Part shown: positions 8,601-20,298 of the stretch, piece after piece
Layout of the letters: each line of letters begins with the position of its first letter
Position numbering within the stretch: the first letter of the stretch is position 1
NCBI GenBank assembly: GCA_019677205.1
Contig: JAAMXY010000025.1
Span: forward strand, 1 to 22,623
Reading direction: 5' to 3'
Origin: Pinguiococcus pyrenoidosus
Lineage: Eukaryota > Sar > Pinguiophyceae > Pinguiochrysidales > Pinguiochrysidaceae
DNA length: 22,623 nt
Program-made: the position numbers and the translations under genes
Notes under the pieces: generated by a model
Told to the model about the DNA's origin: nothing
The model's database searches: none
What the model saw: the letters and a program-made list of their open reading frames with translations, nothing else

Positions 8601-9347
8601 GCACGATGTCCACCACGTTCTGGAAGTACTTCATGCTGATCTTCCAGCCGTCCTCGCGCAGCTGGAACACCTCGTAGGCCAGCCGCGGGAAGATGCCCCA
8701 CCACTCGGTGGGATGCGAGTGCTTGAACCAGGCGTCGGGGCTGTCGATGGCGTCGGGCCCGAACACCGTGAACGTCTTCCCCGAGCCGGAAAGGCCGTAC
8801 GCAAACAGCACCACGGCATTTCCCTCCAGCAAGTCCGCCTAGATGTTGGGTCCGAGATCAGGCGGCGAACATGCTACGTCTGGCGGTGGGAGAGGCTCCT
8901 TCTGCACCTCGTCCCTCACATGGGCTCATGCGGGGACTCCTACCTTGATCTTCTTGCCGCAAGCTTCGTAGCAGTCCGGTTGCGACACCAGAGGCATCGA
9001 TTCGGCGACGTCCACCTCCGACTTGCATCGCCGCTTCCAACCGAAGGCGGACCACCAGGCGTAGCTGAAGGGGAAGCGCGTGGTCGAGTAGCCACTGTTC
9101 AGCAGACTGATTTCGCCTTCTTCATCTCCATGCTGAGACGCAAGAGCACCAGAAATCCCAAATCGCAGATCAGACTTCAGAACTTGTGGCAAACATGTGT
9201 GGTCTTCTCGATCCTCGCCTTCGGCCCAGCGTGATCCCATGCTTCTCTTCATGTGGACGGTGAGCTCACCTGAACCAAGTGGACGCCAAGCTTATCTTCG
9301 ATGGTGAAAGGGCGACAGCGCACCGCCACTTTGATTGACACGGACAT
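5698..9347 (-). CDS. kinesin-3-like motor protein (motor, FHA, coiled coils, C2-like tail)
   Basis: A microtubule motor of 1081 residues. Coding exons, in order: 9347-9270, 9132-8944, 8838-6097, 6017-5949, 5865-5698; all phases are zero, introns 137, 105, 79 and 83 nt. The motor domain starts SIKVAVRCRPF and has the P-loop GLSGSGKT (104-111), switch I NHQSTRGH (228-235, for the usual NxxSSRSH) and switch II DLAGTE (262-267). The alpha4 region reads INLSLTEM and the end FAKNASVIKL. These departures from animal kinesins look conserved, not decayed. A coiled coil (about 402-453) precedes an FHA domain (about 494-606) opening FINLDEDPYRDGRVMYILRK. A second coiled coil follows (about 640-730), then a C2-like tail (about 880-970) around AFRFMTETYYTE and VTEEHLAFLQ. 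This order matches the kinesin-3 (KIF1/KIF13) plan. I added the last two exons because the heptad pattern runs on through QRQIFGLMREVAEL. Cargo is unknown. Confidence 0.87.
6018..6096 (-). other. kinesin intron 3 with an open alternative tail
   Basis: The 79-nt intron (GTAATG...AACAG) stays open for 18 codons if not spliced. It would then end the kinesin with the basic peptide VMRKLRKLRKLLSVSSIA instead of the coiled-coil tail. A 9-bp unit giving RKL is repeated three times. Splicing is favoured because the sequence beyond the acceptor is clearly coiled-coil coding in phase. Confidence 0.45.
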
Positions 9348-9644
9348 GTCTCTGGATCCTGGGCCAGCAAGGCGCCACGGCGAGGACACAACGCATTCCC
9401 GAGAGCGCCTCGGGCGGTTGGACTCATGTGAGCAGCTCAGAGGCCTTTTACACGCACTATACAATGCATGCGGAGACGCAAAAGCCAAGGCTTTTATACC
9501 GCTGGAGCGACTTCCCGGAGCTTCCGGAACCTTGTACATAGCAACTACTCCCCAAAACTATATAACATCGCAACCAGCCATGGTACTGGAGTTCCTGGGC
9601 CTCGGGGTGGAGGGGCGGGGGAATCTTGCGATCTTTCCTGGTCT

Positions 9645-9679
9645 CTTGCCTGTTGCCTGTTGCCTGTTGCCTCTTGCCT
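9645..9679 (+). repeat. short tandem repeat, five copies of a 7-bp unit
   Basis: Five copies of (C/G)TTGCCT in a row; the first and last begin with C and the middle three with G. It lies in the kinesin/MTHFR-SAHH divergent region. Confidence 0.9.
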
Positions 9680-10186
9680 CTCAGCCATTTCCTGGAGGCA
9701 GGTCTTGCTTCATGTCATACCGGAAGGACGTCGCAGCTAGTCCGCTACGAGCGAGGCAGCCAAGTTTAGCTAGTAATGCATAAGTAACCTCGCTCGCGTG
9801 TGTGTGACGTCGCAGCGTATGGGAGACTACAGACACTGCTCACAACTTCCGGCGTGTCTCTGCGGACTGTTCCACTCTGTCCCATGAGCGCTGATGCTGA
9901 GTTCTCAAGAGTTCAGTGCTGGGGAGGAACGTTCCCTGTCTCGTTCCAACCGCGACGTGCGTGGATGACGCGTGCAGGATCGAAATGGATTAAGCGAGTT
10001 GTAGTCGGGCCTTTCACAATCAAAACGCACCGGTATTATGGCTCCATAAGGCTTCCTTGCTGCAACTCCGAGCCAAAGTGAATCTGGAAAATCTCCTCTA
10101 TTCCCCTCTGCAGCAGCACAAGATACTAGCTGAACAGTAGCTTTGCTGTGTTCGCGCGCGATAAGTCAAAGATCCGGCTAGTCTGG

Positions 10187-10192
10187 CCAATC
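10187..10192 (+). promoter_or_regulatory. candidate CCAAT box of the MTHFR-SAHH fusion gene
   Basis: CCAATC about 105 bp upstream of the ATG at 10293, matching the spacing of the GATTGG upstream of gelsolin. Motif and distance only. Confidence 0.3.
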
Positions 10193-10292
10193 CGCGCCTG
10201 CCGCCCTCTTAAGTCTCCCGAAGTGTCCCACGTGCGTTCACAAGTCCCCAGAGGCGTCGTGAAAGCACTCTTCGCATCTCCGCCCTTTCAAA

Positions 10293-10382
10293 ATGGCGCA
10301 GAAACTCACAGATCTGTTTCAGCAGCAGGTTCGTCGGCATTGCGGGACTGGGCTCATCTCATGCACCGTGTCAGAATCCCTA

Positions 10383-10424
<42 letters not shown>

Positions 10425-13422
10425 AAAGTGCTCCGACTCACTGGATGTGTTACTGCGCTCCCATGGTCGTGCACTGCAATGCGTAGAAGGCCAATGAGCC
10501 ATGGGTGTCCGTCGAGTTCTACCCTCCCAGAACTCCAGAGGTACGTAGCGCAGCAACTTCGTCCCTCTGTCTGACTTGGAGAAGAGCAGTCTTCCGCAGC
10601 CCTCTCTAATCGCCGAAACGCTCTGCTGGCAAAGGGCGTCGAGAACCTGAAAGGCCGCATCGAGAGGATGCAGAAGGGGCTCAACCCCGTGTTTGGAGAT
10701 ATCACGTGGGGCGCCGGAGGCTCCACGTCGGAACTGACGCTGGAGCTGAGCAAAGCCATGCAGGACGACTACGGCCTCGTGACCAACATGCATCTCACGT
10801 GCACCAACATGCCGGCGGAGGCCGTCCACACCGCCTTGGAAGAGGCGAAGGCAGCTGGCATCCGCAACATCGTGGCGCTGCGCGGAGACCCGCCCAATGG
10901 CCTCGACGGGGAGTGGACGGCCGTGACCGGCGGCTTCGCGTGCGCTCTGGACCTCGTGAAGTTCATCCGCAAGGAGCACGGAGACTTCTTCAACATCACC
11001 GTGGCCGGCTATCCGGAGGGACACCCCAATGCGCTCAGCAGCGTGGAGGATGACGAGGTGCTGAGCGAGGCCGAGGAACGCCGCGTGGCGTCCGTGGTCG
11101 GCCCCGACGGCGAGAGGACCCGCTGGGTGTGCCGCGACGACGCTTACGCCAAGGAGATGGCCTATCTCAAGGCGAAGGTCGACGCCGGCGCCGACTGCGT
11201 CTTCACGCAGATGTTCCTCGACCCGGAGACCTTCGTAGACTTCCAAACGAACTGCCGCGAGGCGGGCATCAACGTGCCCATCGTCCCCGGGGTCATGTGC
11301 CTCAACGCCTACGGCGGCTTCTGCCGCATGACGAGCGCGTGCAAGACCCGAGTGCCCGAGGTAGCCAGAGTGTCCTCCCTTCGCTGCTGCTCGCGGGCTC
11401 TCGGAAACCCACTAAAGAGTTGCGAAAACATCTGCCCTGCAGGAGCTGCGCCGGAGACTGGACGCAGCCAAGGATGACGCGGATGCCATCAAAGCCGTCG
11501 GCGTCGAGTGGGGAACGCACATCTGCAGGTGAGCGAGCCACGATTCCGACTCAACTGGAACGGTCCTTGGCAGTCTTTGGAGGGTGCCGCTGATGGATCT
11601 CGCCACCTCCTAGACGGGTGATCAAGGCGGGCGTGCCAGGCCTCCACTTCTACACCCTGAACCTGGAGAAGGTGACCTTCGGCATCGTCGAGGCGCTGAA
11701 GCTGGGCGAAGACGTGAGCGCCGCGGAGGAGGACGAAGCACTGATGGCCGCCGGCACGATCGCGGCGGGAGAGCAGCTGCCTCCCGTGGGCGATGCGCTG
11801 GACTACCACGTGGCGGACATTTCCCTCGCCGAGTTCGGGCGCAAGGAGATCGAGCTTGCCGAGCAGGAAATGCCCGGTCTGATGGCGTGCCGCGACGAGT
11901 TCGGCGCCGAGGCCCTTGCTGGCTCCCGGGTCTCCGGCTCGCTGCACATGACGATCCAGACCGCCGTCTTGATCGAGACGCTGGCGGCGATGGGCGCGGA
12001 CATCCGCTGGTGCTCGTGCAACATCTTCTCCACCCAGGACCACGCCGCGGCTGCGGTCGCCCGCGACGGCAGCGCGTCGGTCTTCGCCTGGAAGGGAGAG
12101 ACGCTTGCGGAGTACTGGGAGTGCACCCTGAAGGCGTGCACCTGGCCCGAGGACGACGGCAAGGGCCACGGCCCGGATCTGATCGTGGACGACGGCGGAG
12201 ACCTCACGCTTCTGATCCACGAGGGCTACAAGGCTGAGGTGAACTACGAGAAGTACGGCGTGATGCCGGATCCGGACTGCACGGACAATGCCGAGTTCAA
12301 GATCGTGCTCAGCATCATTGCCCGCGAGCTCCAGAAGGATCCGCAGCGCTGGCACAAGGTGGCTGCTCGCTGCGTGGGCGTCTCCGAGGAGACGACCACG
12401 GGCGTCCACCGCCTGTATCGCATGGAGGAGAAGGAGGAGCTGCTCTTCCCCGCGATCAACGTCAACGACTCGGTCACCAAGTCCAAGTTCGACAACCTCT
12501 ACGGATGCAAGCATTCGCTGCCGGACGGCATCATGCGGGCTACGGACGTCATGCTCGCCGGCAAGCGCGCGGTGGTGTGCGGCTTCGGCGACGTGGGCAA
12601 AGGGTGCGCCCAGGCCTTGAAGGCTGCGGGGTCCGTTGTGTACGTCACCGAGATCGACCCGATCTGCGCGCTGCAGGCCGCCATGGAAGGCTTCCGCGTC
12701 GTGCGGCTCGAGACCGTGCTGAGCGAGGCGGACATCTTCATCACGACCACGGGAAACAAGGGGATCGTCCTTGCTTCTCACATGGAGAAGATGAAGAACA
12801 ACGCCATCGTGGGCAACATCGGGCACTTTGACAACGAGATTGACATGGAGGGCTTGGAGGGCTCCACCAAGCGCATCAACATCAAGCCGCAGGTGAGGAT
12901 CGCTTCGCAGCCCATCCGCACGCACGGAAAGCAACCCAGGCGCTGACTCGTGTGAGCCCCATTTCCAACAAGGTGGACAAGTTCGTCTTCGAAGATGGCC
13001 ATGGTGTGATAGTCCTTGCCGAAGGGCGTCTTCTGAACCTGGGCTGCGCGACGGGTCACCCGTCGTTCGTCATGTCCAACTCGTTTACGAACCAGACTCT
13101 CGCGCAGCTCGAGCTGTGGAAAGAGCGCGAGTCCGGCAAGTTTGCACGCGGCCACGTTTACGTCCTGCCGAAGGAGCTCGACGAGAAGGTATGGAGCGTC
13201 GTTGAGAAGCCTTCGCTGTTGAGATCCGCGATCGCGCGGGAAGCTCCGTGCGTGTTCCTCCTGGGTTTTCATCTCTGTGCTCTTCTTCGTGGAATGCTGC
13301 AGGTTGCCCGCCTTCATCTGGATGCGCTCGGAGTTGAGCTCACGACGTTGAGCGACGAACAAGCCCAATACATCAACGTTTCTGCTTCCGGACCGTACAA
13401 GCCCAGCACGTACCGGTACTAG
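10293..13422 (+). CDS. methylenetetrahydrofolate reductase - adenosylhomocysteinase fusion
   Basis: One spliced gene of 838 residues with two enzymes. Coding exons: 10293-10328, 10487-10540, 10635-11360, 11443-11528, 11614-12892, 12973-13188, 13303-13422; introns are GT-AG (158, 94, 82, 85, 80, 114 nt) and every phase fits. Residues 1-332 are an MTHFR catalytic barrel, which reduces 5,10-methylene-THF to 5-methyl-THF using FAD. Motifs: [65 protein letters not shown] and GLHFYTLN (309-316). A linker rich in Ala and Glu (about 333-362) follows. Residues 363-838 are SAHH, which splits S-adenosylhomocysteine into homocysteine and adenosine. Motifs: [36 protein letters not shown], the plant-type insert before [11 protein letters not shown]-binding [11 protein letters not shown] (Gly624 on), [10 protein letters not shown] and the terminal PYKPSTYRY. 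Exon 5 holds the end of MTHFR, the linker and most of SAHH without interruption. The regulatory domain of eukaryotic MTHFR is missing. No targeting peptide is seen, so probably cytosolic. Confidence 0.93.
10386..10422 (+). repeat. (CT)n microsatellite in intron 1 of the fusion gene
   Basis: An uninterrupted CT run of about 37 nt inside the first intron (10329-10486). It is a pyrimidine tract some 65 nt before the acceptor, so it could influence splicing, but it is most simply a microsatellite. Confidence 0.95.
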
Positions 13423-13582
13423 TGCGGTGGTCAAGCGCGCACTCCGTTGCCAAGCTGCTGAGAACCAGTTTTTGTGTTATCGATGATGGCAAGAGGAATG
13501 AACTAAACCCAAGAACTCAATGAGATAAGAAATAGCTCGGTTTGTTTCTACGCCCATTCATACTGTCGCATGCCTGCCAAGA
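13423..13582. other. convergent intergenic region between MTHFR-SAHH and mtHsp70
   Basis: Only 160 bp separate the two stop codons, so the 3' UTRs are very short or overlap. No canonical AATAAA is visible and nothing else is recognisable. Confidence 0.5.
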
Positions 13583-15931
<2,349 letters not shown>

Positions 15932-16078
15932 CGAAGTCCGGAAAACCCCCAGATCTTGGGCTCACTATTTTATTAAAAGTTGTTCTTCATTCTTAACGTA
16001 ATGAACATAAATAGATAGATAACTATTGAAGTAAAAATATTTCAATTTATATTGTAAAAATTTATATTATTGGCCACC

Positions 16079-16220
16079 TCAGCGAGAAGGCGGAGAGATC
16101 TCTTTAAGGATCTCTGATCTCCGGATAGACGTTGCTTGTGCCATGACGATCTGAAGCAATGGCAGGCCGTACGTCTCGCTCATTGCCTTGTCCACAAACA
16201 TCATGCTAGGGCCAGGCGTG
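16079..16220 (-). pseudogene. possible orphan terminal exon or gene relic
   Basis: Reading the minus strand from an acceptor-like GCTCAG before 16220, the frame runs about 46 codons to a TGA at 16079-16081. It looks protein-like, with pieces such as MMFVDKAMSETYG and LPLLQIVMAQATSIRR. A good donor, CTTCAG/GTAAGG, lies upstream at 16302-16303, which would give an intron of about 82 nt, but the sequence before it does not read as a convincing exon. I do not recognise a family. It may be the last exon of a small unrecognised gene, the remains of one, or chance. Confidence 0.2.
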
Positions 16221-16429
16221 CTGAGCGACTAAGTCGAGTTCGCGCGACGAATAGAAGGAAGTGAGAGTCGTTCCTTCACAGCAGCTCCTGCACCATCCTT
16301 ACCTGAAGGAACGATGGCGCCAACGCCAAAACCCAAAAATCAGAGAAACAGGGTGAGCGAAAAAAAAAAACCCAATAGTCAGTGAACAGTTTCTATCGCA
16401 GACACAGTCACCCGACCAAAGATGTCGCT

Positions 16430-16448
16430 CCTCTCTCTCTCTCTCTCC
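16430..16448 (+). repeat. CT microsatellite
   Basis: About nine CT units, similar to the CT run in the fusion-gene intron and the GA run in the CELF-like gene intron. Confidence 0.8.
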
Positions 16449-16519
16449 ACCCTCCACACTCTCACACTATGGGGTTGCAAAGTTCAAATTCAAATTTTGG
16501 TTGTGGATCGAGAGAGCAT

Positions 16520-16671
16520 GATTGGACGTCTTTGATTCTTGTGGAAGAATTCGTCCCACGTCTGGGGCCTGGATTGGCCGGCGCGCGGCCTCTGACAGTA
16601 AGTTGAATATTTATTCGGACGAACAACGCGGCCGTCAAAATGGCATCATCGCCATCCCGAGCCTTGATTGG
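16520..16671 (+). promoter_or_regulatory. three GATTGG (inverted CCAAT) elements
   Basis: GATTGG occurs at 16520-16525, 16572-16577 and 16666-16671. They lie about 540-690 bp before the CELF-like ATG and 590-740 bp before the mtHsp70 ATG. The clustering is unusual for a hexamer and suggests CCAAT-box control, but the distance to either ATG is large unless there are long 5' UTRs or untranslated exons. Confidence 0.25.
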
Positions 16672-17208
16672 TCGCCACTGCTTCTACACGCAGCACAAGT
16701 AACTTTCGCCAGGCGTGTGGCGATAGCTGTGATGGGCCTAACGATTTAAAAATTCGTTTTAGAGAAGGATCAGGGTCAGCTTGTGAGCCGCGTGTATGGC
16801 TGGAGTTCATTCAAAAGCCCAAACCATAGTTTTTGAAACTATTCCGTGGCGCTAACGGGGGTGCAAGCTGGCCTCCAAAAACTTTTTGCAAATACTCATA
16901 AAATATTTATATTTTTATGAAAAAATACCCAAATTGTTTACTTGAATAATAAAATATCTCACCAAAACTACAACATAACATTATGAAAATCTGAAGAAGT
17001 CCTGTGAATCCCCTAAATCAAGTTCGGAGCTCCCCTGGCCGCCGCCGCCTATGTCTGTCCGTCACGGTTAAGACCGCCCGTAGTTGTTCGCGGAAGTCTT
17101 TCGATCTGAATCTGTGTGGCCCGGCGTCGCTCCATCTCACTGCGTCGTCGAGAGCGCGGACTCTCTCCACCGCAACTCCAAGGGTGCCGCATCTGCGCGT
17201 CGGGCGCC

Positions 17209-19828
17209 ATGGCAGATCCCATGGCGCCGCACGCGCCGCACCTGGGCGCGTACGCGCACCAGAAGCCGCTCGCGCACACCATCGATCTGGCGCGCGGCCC
17301 CACTTTTGAGCCCGTCAAGATCTTCGTGGGCCAGGTAGGCGTCTTCTCGCGCCGCAAGGCACCGCGCAGACGGAGTGAAGAGGAGGAGAGCGCAGTGGAG
17401 CGTTCGACTTTGCGCGCGTTTCCATTCAAATCGCAGCCACTTCCGCGCTAAGGGCCGCATTCTTTAGGTGCCGAGGACGCTGGAAGAGCAAGAATTGCTG
17501 CCGATGTTCCAGGACTACGGAGATGTGCTCCACATCAATGTGCTGCGCGACAAGGTGTCTGGCCTGCATCGAGGTGAGGCGTGTAACGCACGACAAAATG
17601 CTTTTCTGGACTGCACTTCGCGGAAACAAGCGGAAAGAAGCGGAATTCGGTGGAGAATCCGGCTGCGGCTTCGCTGTGTGCGCCGGAGAATTCTGTATCC
17701 AGCGCAGCAAGCTCTCTTGAAGCAGTGCAAGTCCGTTCCGTGAAAAGCGACAGAGATGGTCGAGACAGGAACAAGCGTGAAGAGAGATGCGCAGAAGGGT
17801 TCGGCAGCGCTTCAACACCAGCTGGCACGGAAGCCTCTCTTGGAAGTGTGAAAAGGTCCACACGGAGAGAGAGAGAGAGAGAGAGAGTCTGAAGAATCCC
17901 GGATGCTGCGGTCTTGAAGTGGGGGCCAAAGAGACGTGCATCGTGCTGTTCGCAAGAGATCCGCCGTGTGTAGAGATTGTGGTGCGTCGCGTGCAGAATC
18001 GGTTGTCAAGCCCCACAAAAATGATGCGGCACAACAGCAGTGCGCCTCTTGAGTAGAAGCTCACCGCGCTGTGCTCCTCAGGCTGCTGCTTCGTGACGTA
18101 CTCCACCCGAGAGGAGGCGGAGGCGGCCATCGAGGCGCTGCACAATAAAGTGAAATTGGTCGGGGTACGTAGCTCCCGCGCTGAATCGCTTGTGGAAGCT
18201 GCCAGCTCACCATGGCCCCAGGCGCTGAATCCACTGCAAGTGAGAGAAGCGGATGCGCAGACGGGAGAACGAGAGCATAAGCTCTATGTTGGAATGCTGG
18301 GGTCGCATACGACAGGTGCGCCACGCTGAGGTGTTCGGAGTCGAGTTCAACATCTGCTGCGTCTCAAAAAAGACTGACGCGCGCCCTGTCTGCTTGACCT
18401 TCTTCAGATGATGAGCTGATCGGTGCTTTCAGTCCGTATGGGAGCGTGAAGGAGATCCACATCATGCGGAACTCGGATGGGAGCACGAAGGGCTGGGGCT
18501 TCGTCAAGTTTCACAAACGCGACGCGGCAAACGACGCCATCAACGCTCTGAGTGGCAAGTTGACCCTTCCCGGCGCACACGCCGCCCTGGTCGTCAAGTA
18601 CGCCGGGGCGCGGAAGCCGACGCGCGTGCAGTTGCAGCAGCGGCAGCAGTACCATCCGGCCGGGTCGCCGCCGTCGCAGCCGCCGCCCAACGCGCATCCC
18701 AACTCCTACTGGAACGGCATGCAGCCCGGGAGCCCCATGCCCGGGCAGGGGAACCCGAACGGCGCACCGGTGTACCCGCAGCAGTATCCCGCGCCGGAGC
18801 GCATGGGCATGAATGCGCTGCCCATGCAGAACGTCGACATGCAGCCGTCTCCCAACATGGGCATGCAGATGGGCATGGCCGGCATGCCGTACATGAACAA
18901 CGGCTACCCGGGGCCCGCATACCTCATGTACCCGCCCTACATGCAGCAAGGCTACCAGAACCCGAACCCCGGCCCGAACCCGGGCGCCAACCCGGGCCCA
19001 AGCCCGGGTCTGAATCCCACCACGAGCCCGGAGCTGGGCCCGAGCCCGAGCGGCAGCGTGCCGAGCGCCAATCCGCACAGCCCCTTCGCCAACGCGCAAG
19101 TCCCCTACGCCATGGGCGCGCAGGGCTCCGCCCCGGGCGCTTCGCCGGTTGGCGCTTCGCCGGTTGGCGCGGCGGCGGGGGGACCCGGGGGGATGAAGAG
19201 TGACGAAGTGGAGCAGATGCCGCAGATGCCGCAGAGGCCACCAATTCCGCAGAGGCAGCAGATGCCGCAGATGCCGCAGATGGCGACGCCGACGGCTGTG
19301 ACGACCGCGGATGACGTGCCGAAGAAGGAAGGGATCCAGGCTGTCCCAGCGGCGGGGCAGACGGAGCTGCGGGGCCGCTCGCGCGGGCGTTCGCCGAAGG
19401 GTCGGGGCCGGAGCCCGGTGCCGGGGTCGTCGAGGAGCCGGAGCCCCGCGGCGATCGGCGAGCGGCCTCCCGAGGGCCCGGCCGGGGCGAATCTCTTTAT
19501 TTACCACCTGCCGCACGACGTGACCGACGCGGACCTCGCGACGGTCTTCTCTCCCTGTGGCAACGTGATCAGCGCCAAGGTCTACATGGACAAGGAAACG
19601 GGAGAATCGAAGGGCTTCGGCTTCGTGAGCTATGACAGCGCCGAGGCGGCCGAGCGGGCGATCTCGAGGATGAACGGCTTCCAGATCGGCTCGAAGCGCC
19701 TCAAGGTGCAGCACAAGCGCACGGGGAGGCAGCCCGCGGCGGAGGCCGAGCCGGTGGCCGTGGCCATGGAAGCCTTGACGCTGGACGCGCAGCGCGAGCT
19801 CGAGGACTCGGCGGAGAATGACACTTAA
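17209..19828 (+). CDS. CELF/Bruno-like RNA-binding protein with three RRMs
   Basis: A 609-residue protein of the CELF (CUGBP/Elav-like, Bruno) family, which binds U/G-rich RNA to control splicing, translation and mRNA decay. Coding exons: 17209-17334, 17468-17573, 18082-18164, 18222-18315, 18408-19828; introns 133, 508, 57 and 92 nt, phases consistent. RRM1 begins VKIFVGQ (36-42), with RNP1 GCCFVTYS at 78-85. RRM2 begins [17 protein letters not shown] (124-140), with KGWGFVKF at 164-171. A linker of about 300 residues follows, rich in Pro, Gly, Met and Gln ([18 protein letters not shown] repeats), with an RS-like patch at 458-483. RRM3 starts [17 protein letters not shown] (497 on) and ends [15 protein letters not shown]. 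The two-plus-one RRM layout and the RRM3 wording are diagnostic of CELF. The ATG has a strong context (GCCATGG). Exon 4 was placed because its reading, NPLQVREAD, matches the HPIQMKPAD link of CELF proteins. Confidence 0.92.
17574..18081 (+). other. 508-nt intron 2 of the CELF-like gene
   Basis: By far the longest intron in the window, splitting the codon just before RNP1 of RRM1. It contains a 23-nt GA run at 17865-17887 and GCGGAA repeats near 17619-17644. I see no nested gene. A long intron inside an RRM of a splicing-factor gene could host a regulated poison exon, but no such exon is evident. Confidence 0.6.
17865..17887 (+). repeat. (GA)n microsatellite in an intron
   Basis: An uninterrupted GA run of 23 nt inside intron 2 of the CELF-like gene. 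Confidence 0.95.
19139..19168 (+). repeat. 15-bp tandem duplication inside the CELF-like linker
   Basis: GCTTCGCCGGTTGGC occurs twice in a row, in frame, encoding the doubled [11 protein letters not shown] in the disordered linker. The perfect identity suggests a recent in-frame slippage event. Confidence 0.9.
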
Positions 19829-20298
19829 GGCTGTCTCGTTTTCGATGTCATAGACACCCACGATTTCAAGCTTTTGAAATTTGTAGAGCATGTGCAGATG
19901 CGGACGCGAGGATCCACACTTGTTCGTGTACTTTACGTTTGTGCAGACCTAGTTATGGCGAGTGCGTCGGAACAGTCTTTCCAGGAGGAACGCGAAGCAG
20001 CGCTTTGCGATCCGGTTACGAGATTCGGAGGTACAAGGTCGATTCCCGCGGAGGAGACCCGTAAGACGACGAGTGGGAATGTGATGTATGTGCATCCGCC
20101 AGCACATGTGCGTACGGTGAATGTTCTCAATGTTTACGCAGCGAGTCTTTCAGAAGGATGCGCGGAATCCTAGTTATGTATGAATGTGCTACGGCAAGTG
20201 GTTCAAGTGAAGTCTTTCATTTTTCACGTATCCTATCTTTGTTTGAGTTTTCATCTTGCGTCCAGCCTTGGTTGAGCCAAGATAGTCGTCCTCCATTG
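19829..20298. other. convergent intergenic region between CELF-like and DUF2009 genes
   Basis: The 470 bp hold the two 3' UTRs. Plus-strand frames such as 19874-20173 show no family features. No tRNA cloverleaf, AATAAA or repeat stands out. Confidence 0.5.

Larger units (their letters stand above)
9348..10292. promoter_or_regulatory. divergent intergenic region between kinesin and MTHFR-SAHH genes
   Basis: The 945 bp between two divergent ATGs should hold both promoters. I see a five-copy 7-bp repeat at 9645-9679 and weak TATA-like strings (TATACAATG near 9470, CTATATAAC near 9560). A CCAATC box lies at 10187-10192, about 105 bp before the fusion-gene ATG. Plus-strand frames at 9301-9783 and 9800-10081 have no recognisable features. 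No RNA gene is evident. Confidence 0.4.
15932..17208. promoter_or_regulatory. long divergent intergenic region between mtHsp70 and the CELF-like gene
   Basis: The largest gap in the window, 1277 bp. It holds an AT-rich patch at about 15965-16075, a possible relic exon on the minus strand (16079-16220) and a CT microsatellite near 16430-16448. Further right come three GATTGG hexamers (16520, 16572, 16666) and a second AT-rich patch at about 16875-16985. That patch contains a near-palindrome with a 7-bp stem, CATAAAA/TTTTATG, at 16897-16919. The region between the two AT-rich patches might be an insertion, but I found no matching terminal repeats. No complete gene or RNA is visible. Confidence 0.4.

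Noticed and set aside
7504-9234. 576-codon plus-strand frame, Leu/Arg/His-rich
   Set aside because: Antisense of the kinesin motor domain; typical shadow composition.
9301-10081. Plus-strand frames 9301-9783 and 9800-10081 as small genes
   Set aside because: The first overlaps the kinesin 5' end and a simple repeat; neither shows motifs or codon patterns like the real genes.
11489-12934. 481-codon minus-strand frame
   Set aside because: Antisense of the SAHH part of the fusion.
10293-13422. Two separate neighbouring genes, MTHFR then SAHH
   Set aside because: No stop codon, splice site or promoter-like gap lies between them; the junction is inside one exon with an unbroken frame. RNA evidence could still overturn this.
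18404-19891. 495-codon minus-strand frame, Arg/His/Leu-rich
   Set aside because: Antisense of the CELF-like last exon.
19829-20298. tRNA or other structured RNA in the convergent gap
   Set aside because: I found no cloverleaf arms, A/B box pair or other recognisable RNA features.
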